Part shown: in pieces, positions 9,768 through 18,674 of the stretch
Layout of the letters: every line of letters begins with the position of its first letter
How positions within the stretch are numbered: position 1 is the first letter of the stretch
DNA from: an uncultured Akkermansia sp.
GTDB taxonomy: Bacteria; Verrucomicrobiota; Verrucomicrobiia; Verrucomicrobiales; Akkermansiaceae
Assembly: GCA_947601655.1 (NCBI GenBank)
Contig: CANQGG010000019.1
Coordinates: forward strand, 1 to 37,080
Reading direction: 5' to 3'
Length of the DNA stretch: 37,080 nt
The notes under the pieces: generated by a model
Told to the model about the DNA's origin: nothing
Databases searched by the model: none
The model's input: only the letters and a program-made list of their open reading frames with translations
Made by a program: the position numbers and the translations under genes

Positions 9768-11056
9768 CTTCCTTGTGTCGGTGCGGTCCGCAACTTTTGG
9801 GTAAGGTACAGAGTGATGAGCAGCGCCAGCGAGCCCAGCACAACGCACTGCACCCGAGAATCCATCCCTGCCGCCCGCATTCCAAGCTGCACCGCCACCG
9901 CCAGAATACCCAGCGCGCAATCCACCAGATTGCCGGCGGCAATGACATCGCCGCGACGGTCATCATCAGCGTGGTCTTGCAACAGCGCATTGAGCGGCAC
10001 CAGATATCCGGAGGCAAAGAAGCCGGCTCCGGCAAGGGCGGCGTAGAAGAGAGGATGCCCGTACGGCAGAAGCTGCAGAGCAAAGCATGAGAGGAAGATA
10101 CCGATGCCACCGGGGATGATGAGTCGCATGTTGATGCTTTTCCGGCAGAGCAGGGAGGCAAGCGCTCCGCCTGATACAGAGCCACCGCTGATCCATGCAA
10201 TGAGCATAGCAGAATCCTTTTGTTGCCCGAGTATTTGCATGAAGTGCTGCGTGTCGCCCACAGTGGCTGCTATGCCCTGTGCTTCTTCTGCCATTTGCAG
10301 CGCGATGAGCATCATTACCCCCGCGATGAACCAGAAGAAGCCGATGCCTATCTCGCTGTAGCGAAGGGTAGGATCGGTCCACAGCATCCTGAGTTGTGTC
10401 AGGTGTTCAAAGAGGACGCTGCGCTTCCAGGGCCGCGTGCTCTGCGCCGGGTAACAGGGCAAAAAAAGACTCAGTGCGTACACACCGAGCGCCGTGAACA
10501 GGCACGCGCCGCAGGGCCACGCCGCTGCCTCCCAGCCTGCGTTTTCTCCCCAGCGCCGTAGCAGTTCATACACCACCCACAAGGCGCCTACCTGCCCCAC
10601 AAGCAAGGCGAGAAGTGAGCTGATTTCCAGCATCCCACTGGCGAACCCGATATTTTGCGTGCCTACCATATCCTTCACCAGTCCCTTTTTTGCCGGACTG
10701 AAAAACATCGCCTGCACGCAGAAGACGGAGAAGAATAGTACGGAGGTTGCTACGCTGTGCATGAAGAGTCCGGCGACGATGCCCACGAGCGCCACAACCT
10801 GCAGCAGTACCATGGAGCGCAAGAGTTTGGTCTTACAGTAACGATCCGAAATCCATCCCGCTACCGGTGAGAATAAAACAAACGGTACCACGATGAGGAC
10901 GGAAAGAGGATACTGCAACATACGCCCCAGCCAGATGCCCAGGGCGATGAGGATGAACTGCACGCCTTTTTCGTTCAGTGAGTTGATGGATTGGATGCAC
11001 AGCAGACTCCAAAAAGCGCGCCAGGCGGGTTTTCTCAGTGGTTGTTGCTGCGGCAT
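9758..11056 (-). CDS. MFS transporter, LplT-like
   Basis: A 432-aa integral membrane protein with about twelve predicted helices. The MFS loop signature is present as GWISDRYCKTKLLR near residue 68. The motif FSPAKKGLVKDMVG near residue 120 resembles the lysophospholipid flippase LplT, including the MFS half of LplT-Aas fusions. No acyltransferase domain follows, so a lysophospholipid role is only a suggestion. It is the last gene of the dapA operon, starting 19 nt after the aldo/keto reductase stop. Confidence 0.8.
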   Translation of the reverse strand: MPQQQPLRKPAWRAFWSLLCIQSINSLNEKGVQFILIALGIWLGRMLQYPLSVLIVVPFVLFSPVAGWISDRYCKTKLLRSMVLLQVVALVGIVAGLFMHSVATSVLFFSVFCVQAMFFSPAKKGLVKDMVGTQNIGFASGMLEISSLLALLVGQVGALWVVYELLRRWGENAGWEAAAWPCGACLFTALGVYALSLFLPCYPAQSTRPWKRSVLFEHLTQLRMLWTDPTLRYSEIGIGFFWFIAGVMMLIALQMAEEAQGIAATVGDTQHFMQILGQQKDSAMLIAWISGGSVSGGALASLLCRKSINMRLIIPGGIGIFLSCFALQLLPYGHPLFYAALAGAGFFASGYLVPLNALLQDHADDDRRGDVIAAGNLVDCALGILAVAVQLGMRAAGMDSRVQCVVLGSLALLITLYLTQKLRTAPTQGSQC

Positions 11057-11075
11057 AAGGCGAAGAAATAGAGTG

Positions 11076-12053
11076 TTAAACGATGGGAGGACGTGCTCCA
11101 GAGATGGCGTGCGGGGTATAGAGCTCTTCCAGTTGCTCGATTTCTTTTTCCGTGAGCTCCAGATTCACCGCGGCAACCGCATCGTCAAAGTGTGCAGCAT
11201 TCGTTGCGCCGACGATGGGAGATGCCACTCCCTTTGCGAAGAGCCATGCCAGAGCTACAGTGCTCATGGATGTTCCTCTCTCCATCGCGATCTTGGCCAC
11301 GCGATTCACGATGTGCACATCCGCCTCTCGTGAAGCGTCGTATTTGTTGCGCAGATTACGATCTGTCCGGCTGCGAGCGCTGTTCGTGTTCCATTCTTTG
11401 CGCGTGAGGTGTCCGCCCGCCAGCGGACTGTACGGGATGAGAGAAACGTTATATTGGCGGCAGACAGGGATTAACTCACGTTCGTCCTCGCGGTAAATGA
11501 GGTTGTAGTGATTTTGCATAGCAGAGAAGGGGGTCAACCCATTCTTTTCCGCCGTTAGTTGCATGTTGTGAAACTGGTAGCCATACATGGCAGAGGCGCC
11601 CAGCGCACGAACCTTCCCCGCTTTCACCAATTCGTCGAGCGTTTCCATTGTCTCCTCGATGGGGGTGGTATAATCGAAGCGGTGGATGTAGTAGAGATCC
11701 AGATAATCAGTCCCAAGACGCCGAAGGGATCCGTCAATTTCCCGCAAGATGGCATCCCGAGCCAACATGCCATCATTGAAATAGACCTTGGAAGCGATGA
11801 CGACGTTTTCTCTCGATACTTTGAGTTCCCTGAGGGCGCGACCAATGAATAGCTCGCTGGTACCGTGTGAATAACAATTTGCCGTATCGATGAAATTCAC
11901 CCCTACCTCCAGAGCGTGTGCAATCATCTCGGTCGTTGCGGTCTGATTCAACGTCCAGAGATGAAAATCCTCCGAAGGAGTGCCAAAGGACATGCCGCCC
12001 ACGCAGATACGCGAGACGCGGATGCCGCTGCTGCCGATTTCAGTGTAGGTCAT
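11076..12053 (-). CDS. Aldo/keto reductase
   Basis: NADPH-dependent (beta/alpha)8-barrel oxidoreductase of 325 aa. The catalytic tetrad is visible as D56 and Y61 (FIDTANCYSHGTSE), K89 (IASKVYF) and H124 (YYIHRFD). The C-terminal NADP-binding region shows ASPIVGATNAAHFDDAV. The class resembles YajO/Tas or KCNAB-like reductases; the substrate is unknown. Its start overlaps the end of panB by 14 bp, suggesting translational coupling. A ketopantoate reductase role can be imagined from the panB neighbour but nothing in the sequence supports it. Confidence 0.93.
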   Translation of the reverse strand: MTYTEIGSSGIRVSRICVGGMSFGTPSEDFHLWTLNQTATTEMIAHALEVGVNFIDTANCYSHGTSELFIGRALRELKVSRENVVIASKVYFNDGMLARDAILREIDGSLRRLGTDYLDLYYIHRFDYTTPIEETMETLDELVKAGKVRALGASAMYGYQFHNMQLTAEKNGLTPFSAMQNHYNLIYREDERELIPVCRQYNVSLIPYSPLAGGHLTRKEWNTNSARSRTDRNLRNKYDASREADVHIVNRVAKIAMERGTSMSTVALAWLFAKGVASPIVGATNAAHFDDAVAAVNLELTEKEIEQLEELYTPHAISGARPPIV

Positions 12054-12837
12054 TGTTTGAGGGTGGTGGTGGGAGTATCAGACCTTTTGCCCAGGTTTGA
12101 GCGGCTGCTTTGATATCCTGCGATATGTGCGCATGTTGCGCTGCAAATCGTGGCACAAACCATGGAAAACCGCCTACGAGATCGTGAAAGACTTGCACTT
12201 CGCCGTCGCAAGTACCGTGCCCGGAGCCGATGCCGATTGTGATGATAGAAGAGGAGGCTGTGAGCCGTGCTGCTACTTCCGCCCGGGTGCATTCGATGAC
12301 AACCGAAAACACTCCCGCAGCTTCCACGGCACGCAAATCGCATAGCAGCGTCTCTGCTTCTTCATCTGTTTTTCCACGCATGCGGTAGCCGCCGTCTTCT
12401 TTGATATGCTGGGGAAGCAGCCCGATGTGTCCCTGCACGGGTATTCCGGCGGAAATGATGGCTCGTAATTGCTCCTGCACGGCAGAGCCGCCTTCCAGTT
12501 TGACTGCTTCTGCGCCGACGCTGATGAGCGCTTCCGCATTCCGGACTGCTTGCTGTGGGGTGTCGTACGTGTGCAGGGGCATGTCCGCCACCAGCAAAGC
12601 CTGCGGATGTGCACGCGCCACGGCTTCGGTATGGTGCAGCATGTGCTGCAGGGTTACACTCGTGGTGTCCGGATAGCCGAGTACCATCATACCCAGCGAA
12701 TCGCCCACCAGCAGCATATCGACGGCTCCTGTTTCATCCAGCAGCCGCGTAGTAGGGTAATCGTACGCCGTGAGCTGCGCTACAGGACGTATCCCCTTGC
12801 AAGCTGCTATCGCACGGATTTTTTCTTTTGTGGTCAT
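12040..12837 (-). CDS. panB: 3-methyl-2-oxobutanoate hydroxymethyltransferase
   Basis: First committed step of pantothenate synthesis: transfers a hydroxymethyl group from methylene-THF to ketoisovalerate, giving ketopantoate. Family motifs include LTAYDYPTTRLLDETG, VGDSLGMMVLGYPDT, the metal-binding MPLHTYDTPQQA segment, VKLEGG and GHIGLLPQ. The ATG at 12837 gives 265 aa, normal for the family. An in-frame TTG at 12855 lies inside folK, and AAGG 8 nt before the ATG supports the shorter form. It begins 7 nt after the folK stop. Confidence 0.97.
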   Translation of the reverse strand: MTTKEKIRAIAACKGIRPVAQLTAYDYPTTRLLDETGAVDMLLVGDSLGMMVLGYPDTTSVTLQHMLHHTEAVARAHPQALLVADMPLHTYDTPQQAVRNAEALISVGAEAVKLEGGSAVQEQLRAIISAGIPVQGHIGLLPQHIKEDGGYRMRGKTDEEAETLLCDLRAVEAAGVFSVVIECTRAEVAARLTASSSIITIGIGSGHGTCDGEVQVFHDLVGGFPWFVPRFAAQHAHISQDIKAAAQTWAKGLILPPPPSNNDLH

Positions 12838-12844
12838 GGATGCC

Positions 12845-13384
12845 TTACAAATCAAATGGTCTTACATATTCCCCGTTTTCGGGCAGTTGTGCCAGCAGAT
12901 CTGCCACGGTACCATTCAGTCCCGGAAGTTTAAGTCCGGGATCGATATCGCAGAGAGGCTGCAGCACAAAGCGACGCTTTGCGATACGTGGGTGGGGCAG
13001 GATGAGGCGTTCGCTTCGTCGCTCCTCTTCTCCACAGTACAGTAAGTCGATATCGCAGGTGCGCGGTTCGCCGTATTCTCCGTTGCGCGTTCTGCCAAGC
13101 TTTTTTTCGATGCGTAAAACTTGTTCGAGTATTTCTTCCGGATCTTCTGCAGCGAGGACTTCAACGCATGCGTTCAAAAAATTCGGGCTGTTCGGGGGAC
13201 ACCCCACGGGTTGGGTCTCATACACACGCGAGAGTCGGAGATCACCAAAAAGCTCCGCGAGCTCATCACAAGCGCGCTCCAAGTACGCCAACCTGTCCCC
13301 GCAGTTGGAGCCGAGGGAAAAGCCCGTGCGTCGCAAGGCGGATGTTCCGCTGCCGGGCGATTCAGTCTGTGAGACCAAGGACAT
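12845..13384 (-). CDS. folK: 2-amino-4-hydroxy-6-hydroxymethyldihydropteridine pyrophosphokinase
   Basis: Transfers pyrophosphate from ATP to 6-hydroxymethyl-dihydropterin in folate synthesis. Recognisable motifs are GFSLGSNCGDR near residue 21, SRVYETQPVGCPPNSPNFLNACVE (start shown by SRVYETQPVG) and the signature RTCDIDLLYCGEE, followed by LPHPRIAKRRFVLQPL. The 179 aa include a 20-residue N-terminal extension that overlaps the end of dapB by 23 bp; an internal start is possible but the overlap suits coupled translation. Confidence 0.96.
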   Translation of the reverse strand: MSLVSQTESPGSGTSALRRTGFSLGSNCGDRLAYLERACDELAELFGDLRLSRVYETQPVGCPPNSPNFLNACVEVLAAEDPEEILEQVLRIEKKLGRTRNGEYGEPRTCDIDLLYCGEEERRSERLILPHPRIAKRRFVLQPLCDIDPGLKLPGLNGTVADLLAQLPENGEYVRPFDL

Positions 13385-14096
13385 CCTGCATGGAGTAGAG
13401 ACCGGCGGGACGAGCGCTCACCCAGAGCATGGCGCGCACGGCGCCGCTGGCAAAAGTCATGCGACTACTGGCCTTGTGTACAAGTTCCACGCGCTCGCCA
13501 TCCGTGGCGAACATGACGGTGTGATCTCCCACTACATCTCCCCCCCTCAATGAGTGCATGCCGATTTGCCGCTGAGGGCGTGCGCCCACCAACCCTTCGC
13601 GTCCATGCACCACATCTTCTTTGTAATCCATTCCCCACGCGCCGCAGATCTCCTCGGCGAGTGAACGAGCTGTTCCGCTTGGAGCATCAAGTTTGTGGTG
13701 ATGGTGCATCTCCACGATCTCGGCATCGTAGCCCTGCAGGATAGCCGCTGCTTTGCGGGTGAGCCAAAAGAGGGTGTTTACTCCCACGGAATAGTTGGAG
13801 GAGAAGACGATGGGAATCTGTCCTGCAGCTTCAGCAATGGCGGCGCGTTCCTCATCCGTGTGTCCGGTGGTGCCGATGACCAGAGGTTTTTTCTGAGCGA
13901 CGGCAGCTGCCACGAGCTCCGTCGTGAAGCCGTGGAAGGAGAAATCAATGGCTCCTTCTGCCTTGCTCAGCGCGGCATTGACATCCTGCCCTACATCGTG
14001 GGTAGAGGCGAGGGTGGTTTCTGCGCAGAGTTCGACGGCTTGTTTCACCGCCTGTCCCATGCGTCCGGAGATACCTGTTACGAGTATGTTCATCAT
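13362..14096 (-). CDS. dapB: 4-hydroxy-tetrahydrodipicolinate reductase
   Basis: NAD(P)H-dependent reductase of the diaminopimelate/lysine pathway, acting on the product of DapA, whose gene lies directly upstream. Motifs are the dinucleotide-binding GISGRMGQ, VIGTTGHTDEE, FSSNYSVGVN and the active-site EMHHHHKLDAPSGTA. About 243-244 aa is normal for the family. Two adjacent ATGs (14096 and 14093) give alternative starts. The frame stays open to 14207, but that would overlap dapA and add unrelated basic sequence. Confidence 0.97.
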   Translation of the reverse strand: MMNILVTGISGRMGQAVKQAVELCAETTLASTHDVGQDVNAALSKAEGAIDFSFHGFTTELVAAAVAQKKPLVIGTTGHTDEERAAIAEAAGQIPIVFSSNYSVGVNTLFWLTRKAAAILQGYDAEIVEMHHHHKLDAPSGTARSLAEEICGAWGMDYKEDVVHGREGLVGARPQRQIGMHSLRGGDVVGDHTVMFATDGERVELVHKASSRMTFASGAVRAMLWVSARPAGLYSMQDVLGLTD

Positions 14097-14116
14097 CGGA
14101 TTTTGTCGTATCAAAG

Positions 14117-15001
14117 TCAGGCAAGCAAATCGAAGCGACGCAGCAGCTCCGCGAGTTGCTCTCGTTTTTCTTCCGCCAACTCTGCCAGCGGCAGGCGCAG
14201 CTCCCATGTGATATCTCCTCTCAATGCCAGTGCCGCTTTGATAGGCACGGGATTCACATCCAAACTCATCAGACCCTTCATCAGCGGGTAGTATTTTTTC
14301 TGCAATGCTTGCGCTTTCTTGCCGTCACCGCTCAGCGCTGCATCTACCAGTTCCTTCATCTGTACCGGCGCCACATTCGACGTCACCGACACAAGCCCCA
14401 CCGCTCCGCATGAGATGAACGGCACCGTGAGACCATCATCCCCGGAAAGCACGGAGAAATCCTCCGGCAACGCTTGCACCAATTGGTTCACGCGCTCCAC
14501 ACTACCGCCGGCTTCTTTGATGCCGCATATCGTTGGACAATCCTTCGCCAGCCGTGCCGCAGTGGCTACCGCAATTTCGATTCCACTGCGACCCGGAATG
14601 CTGTAGAGCAGCACCGGCAGTGAAGTGCTCTCTGCTACGGCTTTGAAGTGCCGATAAAGGCCTTCCTGCGAGGGCTTGTTGTAGTATGGGCACACCTGCA
14701 GTGTTCCATCCGCGCCCATTTGCTCCGCCTCTTTGGTCATTGCAATGGCTTCCGCCGTGGAATTTGATCCCGTGCCAGCGATAACCTGGCAGCGTCCCGC
14801 CGCATGTTCTATGGCGATGCGGATGACATCCATGTGCTCTCGATGCGTCAACGTGGGAGATTCCCCGGTAGTGCCTACGGGTACGATTCCTGTGACCCCA
14901 GCGGCAATTTGCGTATCAATTAACCGACGAAAAGCCGGCTCGTCTACCTCCCCGCCGCGAAAAGGAGTGATAATAGCTGTGTATAATCCCTCGTATTTCA
15001 T
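14117..15001 (-). CDS. dapA: 4-hydroxy-tetrahydrodipicolinate synthase
   Basis: Condenses pyruvate with aspartate semialdehyde, the entry step to diaminopimelate and lysine. The family residues line up: GTTGE (T44, T45), Y107 in CPYYNKPSQEG, Y133 and R138 in LLYSIPGRSG, and the Schiff-base lysine K162 in CGIKEAGG. The 294-aa length is typical. This is the first gene of a six-gene minus-strand operon (dapA, dapB, folK, panB, aldo/keto reductase, MFS carrier) read from the promoter at 15013-15041. Confidence 0.98.
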   Translation of the reverse strand: MKYEGLYTAIITPFRGGEVDEPAFRRLIDTQIAAGVTGIVPVGTTGESPTLTHREHMDVIRIAIEHAAGRCQVIAGTGSNSTAEAIAMTKEAEQMGADGTLQVCPYYNKPSQEGLYRHFKAVAESTSLPVLLYSIPGRSGIEIAVATAARLAKDCPTICGIKEAGGSVERVNQLVQALPEDFSVLSGDDGLTVPFISCGAVGLVSVTSNVAPVQMKELVDAALSGDGKKAQALQKKYYPLMKGLMSLDVNPVPIKAALALRGDITWELRLPLAELAEEKREQLAELLRRFDLLA

Positions 15002-15012
15002 GACTCTTCCGC

Positions 15013-15041
15013 ACTATACTACGCCGGGTACGTCTTGTCAA
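15013..15041 (-). promoter_or_regulatory. dapA operon promoter
   Basis: On the minus strand TTGACA (15036-15041) is followed by 17 nt and TATAGT (15013-15018). This is a near-consensus sigma-70 promoter. The dapA ATG begins 12 nt after the -10 box, giving a predicted 5' leader of only about 5 nt. Confidence 0.8.
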
Positions 15042-15104
15042 GTTGTCTGAATTGCTGAATATTGGTGACAAAATGCGTTTTTGTTACCCCTTTACGGAGG
15101 AAAA

Positions 15105-15278
15105 ATGTTTAATAGGGGCGTTATCATAGTTTCCCCCGTGAAACAGCAGCGACAGATGCACCAGGCGGGAGGGGTGCTGAGGACATGGCAGGGGATAAAA
15201 GTGAATATTTTTTCTTTCGGAGTAGGAGCCCAACAAGCTGATGTTCTCAGAAAGGGATGTGCTTGCCTCCTGAGGTAG
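15105..15278 (+). CDS. Possible 57-aa small protein
   Basis: An ATG preceded by a strong GGAGG (15096-15100, 4-nt spacer) opens a 57-codon frame starting MFNRGVIIVSPVKQQ. TTGTCA (15035-15040), 17 nt and AATATT (15058-15063) could form a divergent promoter overlapping that of dapA. The product resembles nothing I know and has two cysteines near its end. The ribosome binding site is the main support; it may be chance. Confidence 0.25.
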   Translation: MFNRGVIIVSPVKQQRQMHQAGGVLRTWQGIKVNIFSFGVGAQQADVLRKGCACLLR

Positions 15279-15334
15279 TGACAGTAAAATGTGCCCGGGC
15301 GTCGTGGTTCGTAATTGGTTGTTTTTGAGAGAAA

Positions 15335-15589
15335 TTAATATGCCATGTAAAGAGTCAATCCGCACCCTTTTTGCGTCGGTAACCTGATGCGTCCAATTTT
15401 GAGATGCACATCCTGAGATTTTAACTTGACTTCATTTCTCTTGAATGATAGCATAACCCCGTTTGGTAGGTATGAAACAGGTACGTACAATATCTTGTTA
15501 CCCCCCCCCTGTTTATTGCAATATATTGATATTGCCGGTTTTGTTGTTTTGTTTTCTTCTTTTTCTCGTGTAGGTCGATCGTCCTGCAC
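15335..15589 (-). pseudogene. Truncated copy of the membrane-protein gene at 18912-19472
   Basis: The frame reads GGGNKILYVPVSYLPNGVML and continues SFKRNEVKLKS. This matches the C-terminal part of the intact neighbour protein, which has GGGNKILSRAPASYLPSGAV then LSFKKNEVKLKS. The DNA is also shared: GATTTTAACTTGACTTCATT occurs at about 15417 and 18977. The transmembrane section is missing, and the short basic N-terminal part only weakly resembles that of the full protein. The original stop is lost. Best read as a remnant with a large internal deletion; expression is unlikely. Confidence 0.6.
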
Positions 15590-15621
15590 CTTCTTGTGTT
15601 TGTCGTATTGAAGCTATTTTT

Positions 15622-17115
15622 ATGAAAAAAACGATATCAATTGTGATGTTCTGCATGCTCGTACTGGCAAACTTTGCGAGTATGGCTCGAGCTAAGTATA
15701 AGCCCGTGGATACGTCCGATATCAGGGGAAAACAGCGCATGGAACTTATGGAAGCTGTGAAAGGTGTTAACAAAATGCCTGTCCCAGCGCGTGACTGCTT
15801 CGTCGCTGTGCGGCTCGGGATTTGCTTTGGTAAAGACGGTCAAGGAGTTGGAATGCAAAATAATGGGCGTCCAATCGTAAATGGAGATAAGGCTTTTTTT
15901 GTGAGGTCGAATGGACGTCTTGCCGCGTGGATGGATGTCGCGATGCCTGCTAGATCCCAATGGGACCGTAGCTATGACGAAGAGAAGAAGTTTAAGCAGG
16001 ATGCGATGCTCAGTTTGATGACAGGGCGAGTGAATCTCGTCGTGCGCAATACGGCAAAATACTTGCTTGAGACTCTGCCCCCAGAGGCCCGCTGGGCCAT
16101 GCTCGCTACGATAGGTAAATTGCTCTATCATAAAGATGGCAGCAGCGCCTACGACGGCTACGTGCACGAGGTCACAATGGATTGTGGTATCAAATACCAG
16201 TGGGTGGGCGATTGGAACGCCTTTTATGTGGGCCCGGATGGCAAAGAGAGGACGGCGCGGGATGCCTTACCGCGCAAATACATGGAATGGTATGGCGTCA
16301 TCTTCCGCTGCGAGAATCTGATCGGAACCCGTGATATTCTCACTCTTTTCCCGGAGGAGGTGAAAGCGATGCGCCGACCCCATCAACAGAACATCGCGGA
16401 GATTGAAAAGCAGGAAGAAGAGACCATCGCTTCGTCCCAAGATAAGATACCGAAGTACGAGGAGGGAATCGCAGCCTTACGCCGTATGTCGACCGCACTG
16501 CGTCGTGCCTGGCTGGCGGAAAACATGGGCTTCTGCTACACGCAGAGCGATGCTCCCGCCTACATGGCGCACCACATCGCGAATGATAACGCCCTCTTTG
16601 TGGATGAGCAGGGAAAGGAGTGCAAACTCTCGGAGGTAGCAACCGACAAAATGGCCCCCGACTGGGCGGCAGCCACCAAGGCAGCTCTCGCTGTGGGGTA
16701 CGAACAGATTGCTGCACCTTTCAAGGAGGAGTTAAAAAAACTTGCCGTGCAAACAGCCACCTACATTTTGAACAAAATGCCAAAGGAAGTGTGCTTTTCT
16801 TGGTTGTCGGAAACGAACAAATTGCTATTCCAGGCAGATGGAAAGTCCATTTATCCTTCAAGCCGACAATCCTCTACAATCGGGTATGTGACGGCGCAAA
16901 GGTTTAAGATAAGCTATGCTGGCAGGCTCTACTATTCACCTCAGGGAAGGATCGAGCAAGCACAATGGCCTGAGTGGAGTATTTGGGGAACTCGCTGGTG
17001 CACCCTTTTCCGATGCGAAAACTTGGTCGGCATAGAAGTTATTAATGACTCCTTCAAGGAGGACGTAAAAGCCATGCGAGCCGCCTATGAGAAGTCGCCT
17101 TTCTATAAAAGATAA
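15622..17115 (+). CDS. Secreted protein of unknown function, two-module paralogue A
   Basis: Protein of 497 aa with a signal peptide (hydrophobic residues 7-20, likely cleavage after MARA at 24). I do not recognise the family. The mature protein holds two related modules, about residues 38-251 and 281-486, joined by a charged Glu/Lys/Gln-rich linker. Both modules carry a (N)GR or GK turn segment, an aromatic Trp/Tyr-rich centre, RCENL(I/V)G (229-235 and 464-470) and F(P/K)E(E/D)VKAMR (243-251 and 478-486). No lipobox, sorting domain or catalytic signature is visible. The second module is nearly identical to that of the next gene, 32 nt downstream. No clear Shine-Dalgarno sequence precedes the ATG. 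Confidence 0.85.
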   Translation: MKKTISIVMFCMLVLANFASMARAKYKPVDTSDIRGKQRMELMEAVKGVNKMPVPARDCFVAVRLGICFGKDGQGVGMQNNGRPIVNGDKAFFVRSNGRLAAWMDVAMPARSQWDRSYDEEKKFKQDAMLSLMTGRVNLVVRNTAKYLLETLPPEARWAMLATIGKLLYHKDGSSAYDGYVHEVTMDCGIKYQWVGDWNAFYVGPDGKERTARDALPRKYMEWYGVIFRCENLIGTRDILTLFPEEVKAMRRPHQQNIAEIEKQEEETIASSQDKIPKYEEGIAALRRMSTALRRAWLAENMGFCYTQSDAPAYMAHHIANDNALFVDEQGKECKLSEVATDKMAPDWAAATKAALAVGYEQIAAPFKEELKKLAVQTATYILNKMPKEVCFSWLSETNKLLFQADGKSIYPSSRQSSTIGYVTAQRFKISYAGRLYYSPQGRIEQAQWPEWSIWGTRWCTLFRCENLVGIEVINDSFKEDVKAMRAAYEKSPFYKR

Positions 17116-17147
17116 GAGGGAAAAGTAGGAATTCTTTTCTATTTCTC

Positions 17148-18674
17148 ATGAAACAATCTATACGAACGATGATATGGGGAGCTCTCGCTTTAGTGAGCTC
17201 GGTCTGCACTGCGTGGGCGAAGTATAAACCCGTGGATACGTCCGATATCAAGGGAAAGCAGCGCATGGAACTTCAGGAAGCTGTGCGAGATGTCAACAAA
17301 ATGCCTATCTTGGCGCGTGACTGCTTCGTCGCTGAGCAGCTCGGGATTTGCTTTGGTAAGGATGGTCAAGGAGTTGGATATCAATTTCATGGGCGTCCAG
17401 CCACACATGGAGATAAGGCTTTTATCGTGGGATCGAATGGGCGCCTCGCCGCGTGGATGAGTGCCGCGATGCCTGCTGGATCCCAATGGGGCCAGAGCTA
17501 TAGCGACGCGATGAATTTTAAACAGGAAGCGATGCTCAGTTTGATGACGGAGCGAGTGAATCTCGTCGTGCGCAACACAGCAAAATACCTGATGAAGGAA
17601 ATGCCGGATGATTTGCGTTGGACATTGCTCGCTACGCTGGATAAGAAGCTCTACTATCAGGATGGTCGAAGCGCATCAGAGAAGAAGCACGTGTATTCAT
17701 TGGAATGCGGTGCCAAATTTTCGTATTATGGAGACTGGGAAAATGGTTATTGTATGGGTGCGAATGGGGAAGAAATAAAGGTCTGGGAGGTTGTTTGTAT
17801 GAAAGAAGGACGCTGGGATCGATACCGGAGGTGGTGTGATATTGTACGGCGCTGTGCTAATCTCGTGGGAGACAAAGACATTCTCGCCCTTTTTCCGGAG
17901 GAGGTGAAAGCGATACGCAAGCATTACAAACAGAGGTTGGCGCAGATGAAAGAGCAGATGGATGAGGCTAATAAGGCCTTGCCTCCGGAAGGTGCCGCTT
18001 TGCCCAAGGGTGCGCAGTGCGAGGAGGGAATTGCTGCTTTACGCCGTATGTCGACTGGCATGCGGCGCGCCTGGCTGGCGGAAAACATGGGCTTCTGCTA
18101 CACGCAGAGCGATGCTCCCGCCTATACGGCGCCTCATATCGCGAATGATAACGCCCTCTTTGTGGATGAGCAGGGGAAGGAGCGCAAACTCTCGGAGGTA
18201 GCTACCGACAAAATGACTCCCGACTGGGTGGCGGCCACTAAGGCAGCTCTCGCCGTGGGTCACGAACAGGTTGCGGCTCCCTTCAAGGAGGAGTTAAAAG
18301 CTCTTGCCGTGCAAACTGCTACGCACATTCTGAAATCCATAGATGAAACTCCGCGTTATTCATGGCTTGCAGAGATGAATCATCTGATATTCAGTCCGAA
18401 TGGTCAATCTGCCTATCCCCCGGGGGGACAGACCAATTCCGTAGAAAGTGGGTTCAAAGTACACGCGCCAAATGTAAATTATGGGGGCAAACTGTATTAC
18501 AATCCGCAGGGTAAAATCTCTCAACCCTCAGCGAGTAATGCAGGATGGAAGCGTTGGAACATGCTTTTCCGCTGCGCCGATGTGGCAGGTATCGAAGCGA
18601 TCAATGCCGAGTTCAAGGCCGACGTGGATGCCATGCGCGCCGTTTATGAAAAGTCACCTTTCTACAAAAAGTAG
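17148..18674 (+). CDS. Secreted protein of unknown function, two-module paralogue B
   Basis: Tandem paralogue (508 aa) of the preceding gene. The signal peptide ends near TAWA at residue 24, and the mature protein starts KYKPVDTSDIKGKQRMEL, as in A. It has the same two-module plan, with RRCANLVG and FPEEVKAIR in the first half and FRCADVAGIEAI and FKADVDAMR in the second. The linker is longer and holds a PPEGAALPKG stretch. Identity to A is very high from the end of the linker (about 18020-18315 against 16460-16745) and lower where the modules end, suggesting recent duplication or gene conversion. Both proteins end KSPFYK(K/R). The function is unknown; export to periplasm or outside is inferred from the signal peptide only. 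Confidence 0.85.
   Translation: MKQSIRTMIWGALALVSSVCTAWAKYKPVDTSDIKGKQRMELQEAVRDVNKMPILARDCFVAEQLGICFGKDGQGVGYQFHGRPATHGDKAFIVGSNGRLAAWMSAAMPAGSQWGQSYSDAMNFKQEAMLSLMTERVNLVVRNTAKYLMKEMPDDLRWTLLATLDKKLYYQDGRSASEKKHVYSLECGAKFSYYGDWENGYCMGANGEEIKVWEVVCMKEGRWDRYRRWCDIVRRCANLVGDKDILALFPEEVKAIRKHYKQRLAQMKEQMDEANKALPPEGAALPKGAQCEEGIAALRRMSTGMRRAWLAENMGFCYTQSDAPAYTAPHIANDNALFVDEQGKERKLSEVATDKMTPDWVAATKAALAVGHEQVAAPFKEELKALAVQTATHILKSIDETPRYSWLAEMNHLIFSPNGQSAYPPGGQTNSVESGFKVHAPNVNYGGKLYYNPQGKISQPSASNAGWKRWNMLFRCADVAGIEAINAEFKADVDAMRAVYEKSPFYKK

Larger units (their letters stand above)
15002..15621. other. Intergenic region between dapA and the secreted-protein island
   Basis: A 620-bp stretch containing the dapA promoter, a possible small gene at 15105-15278 and a degraded copy of the downstream membrane-protein gene (about 15335-15589, minus). 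A run of nine Cs lies at 15501-15509. I see no RNA gene. Confidence 0.5.
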
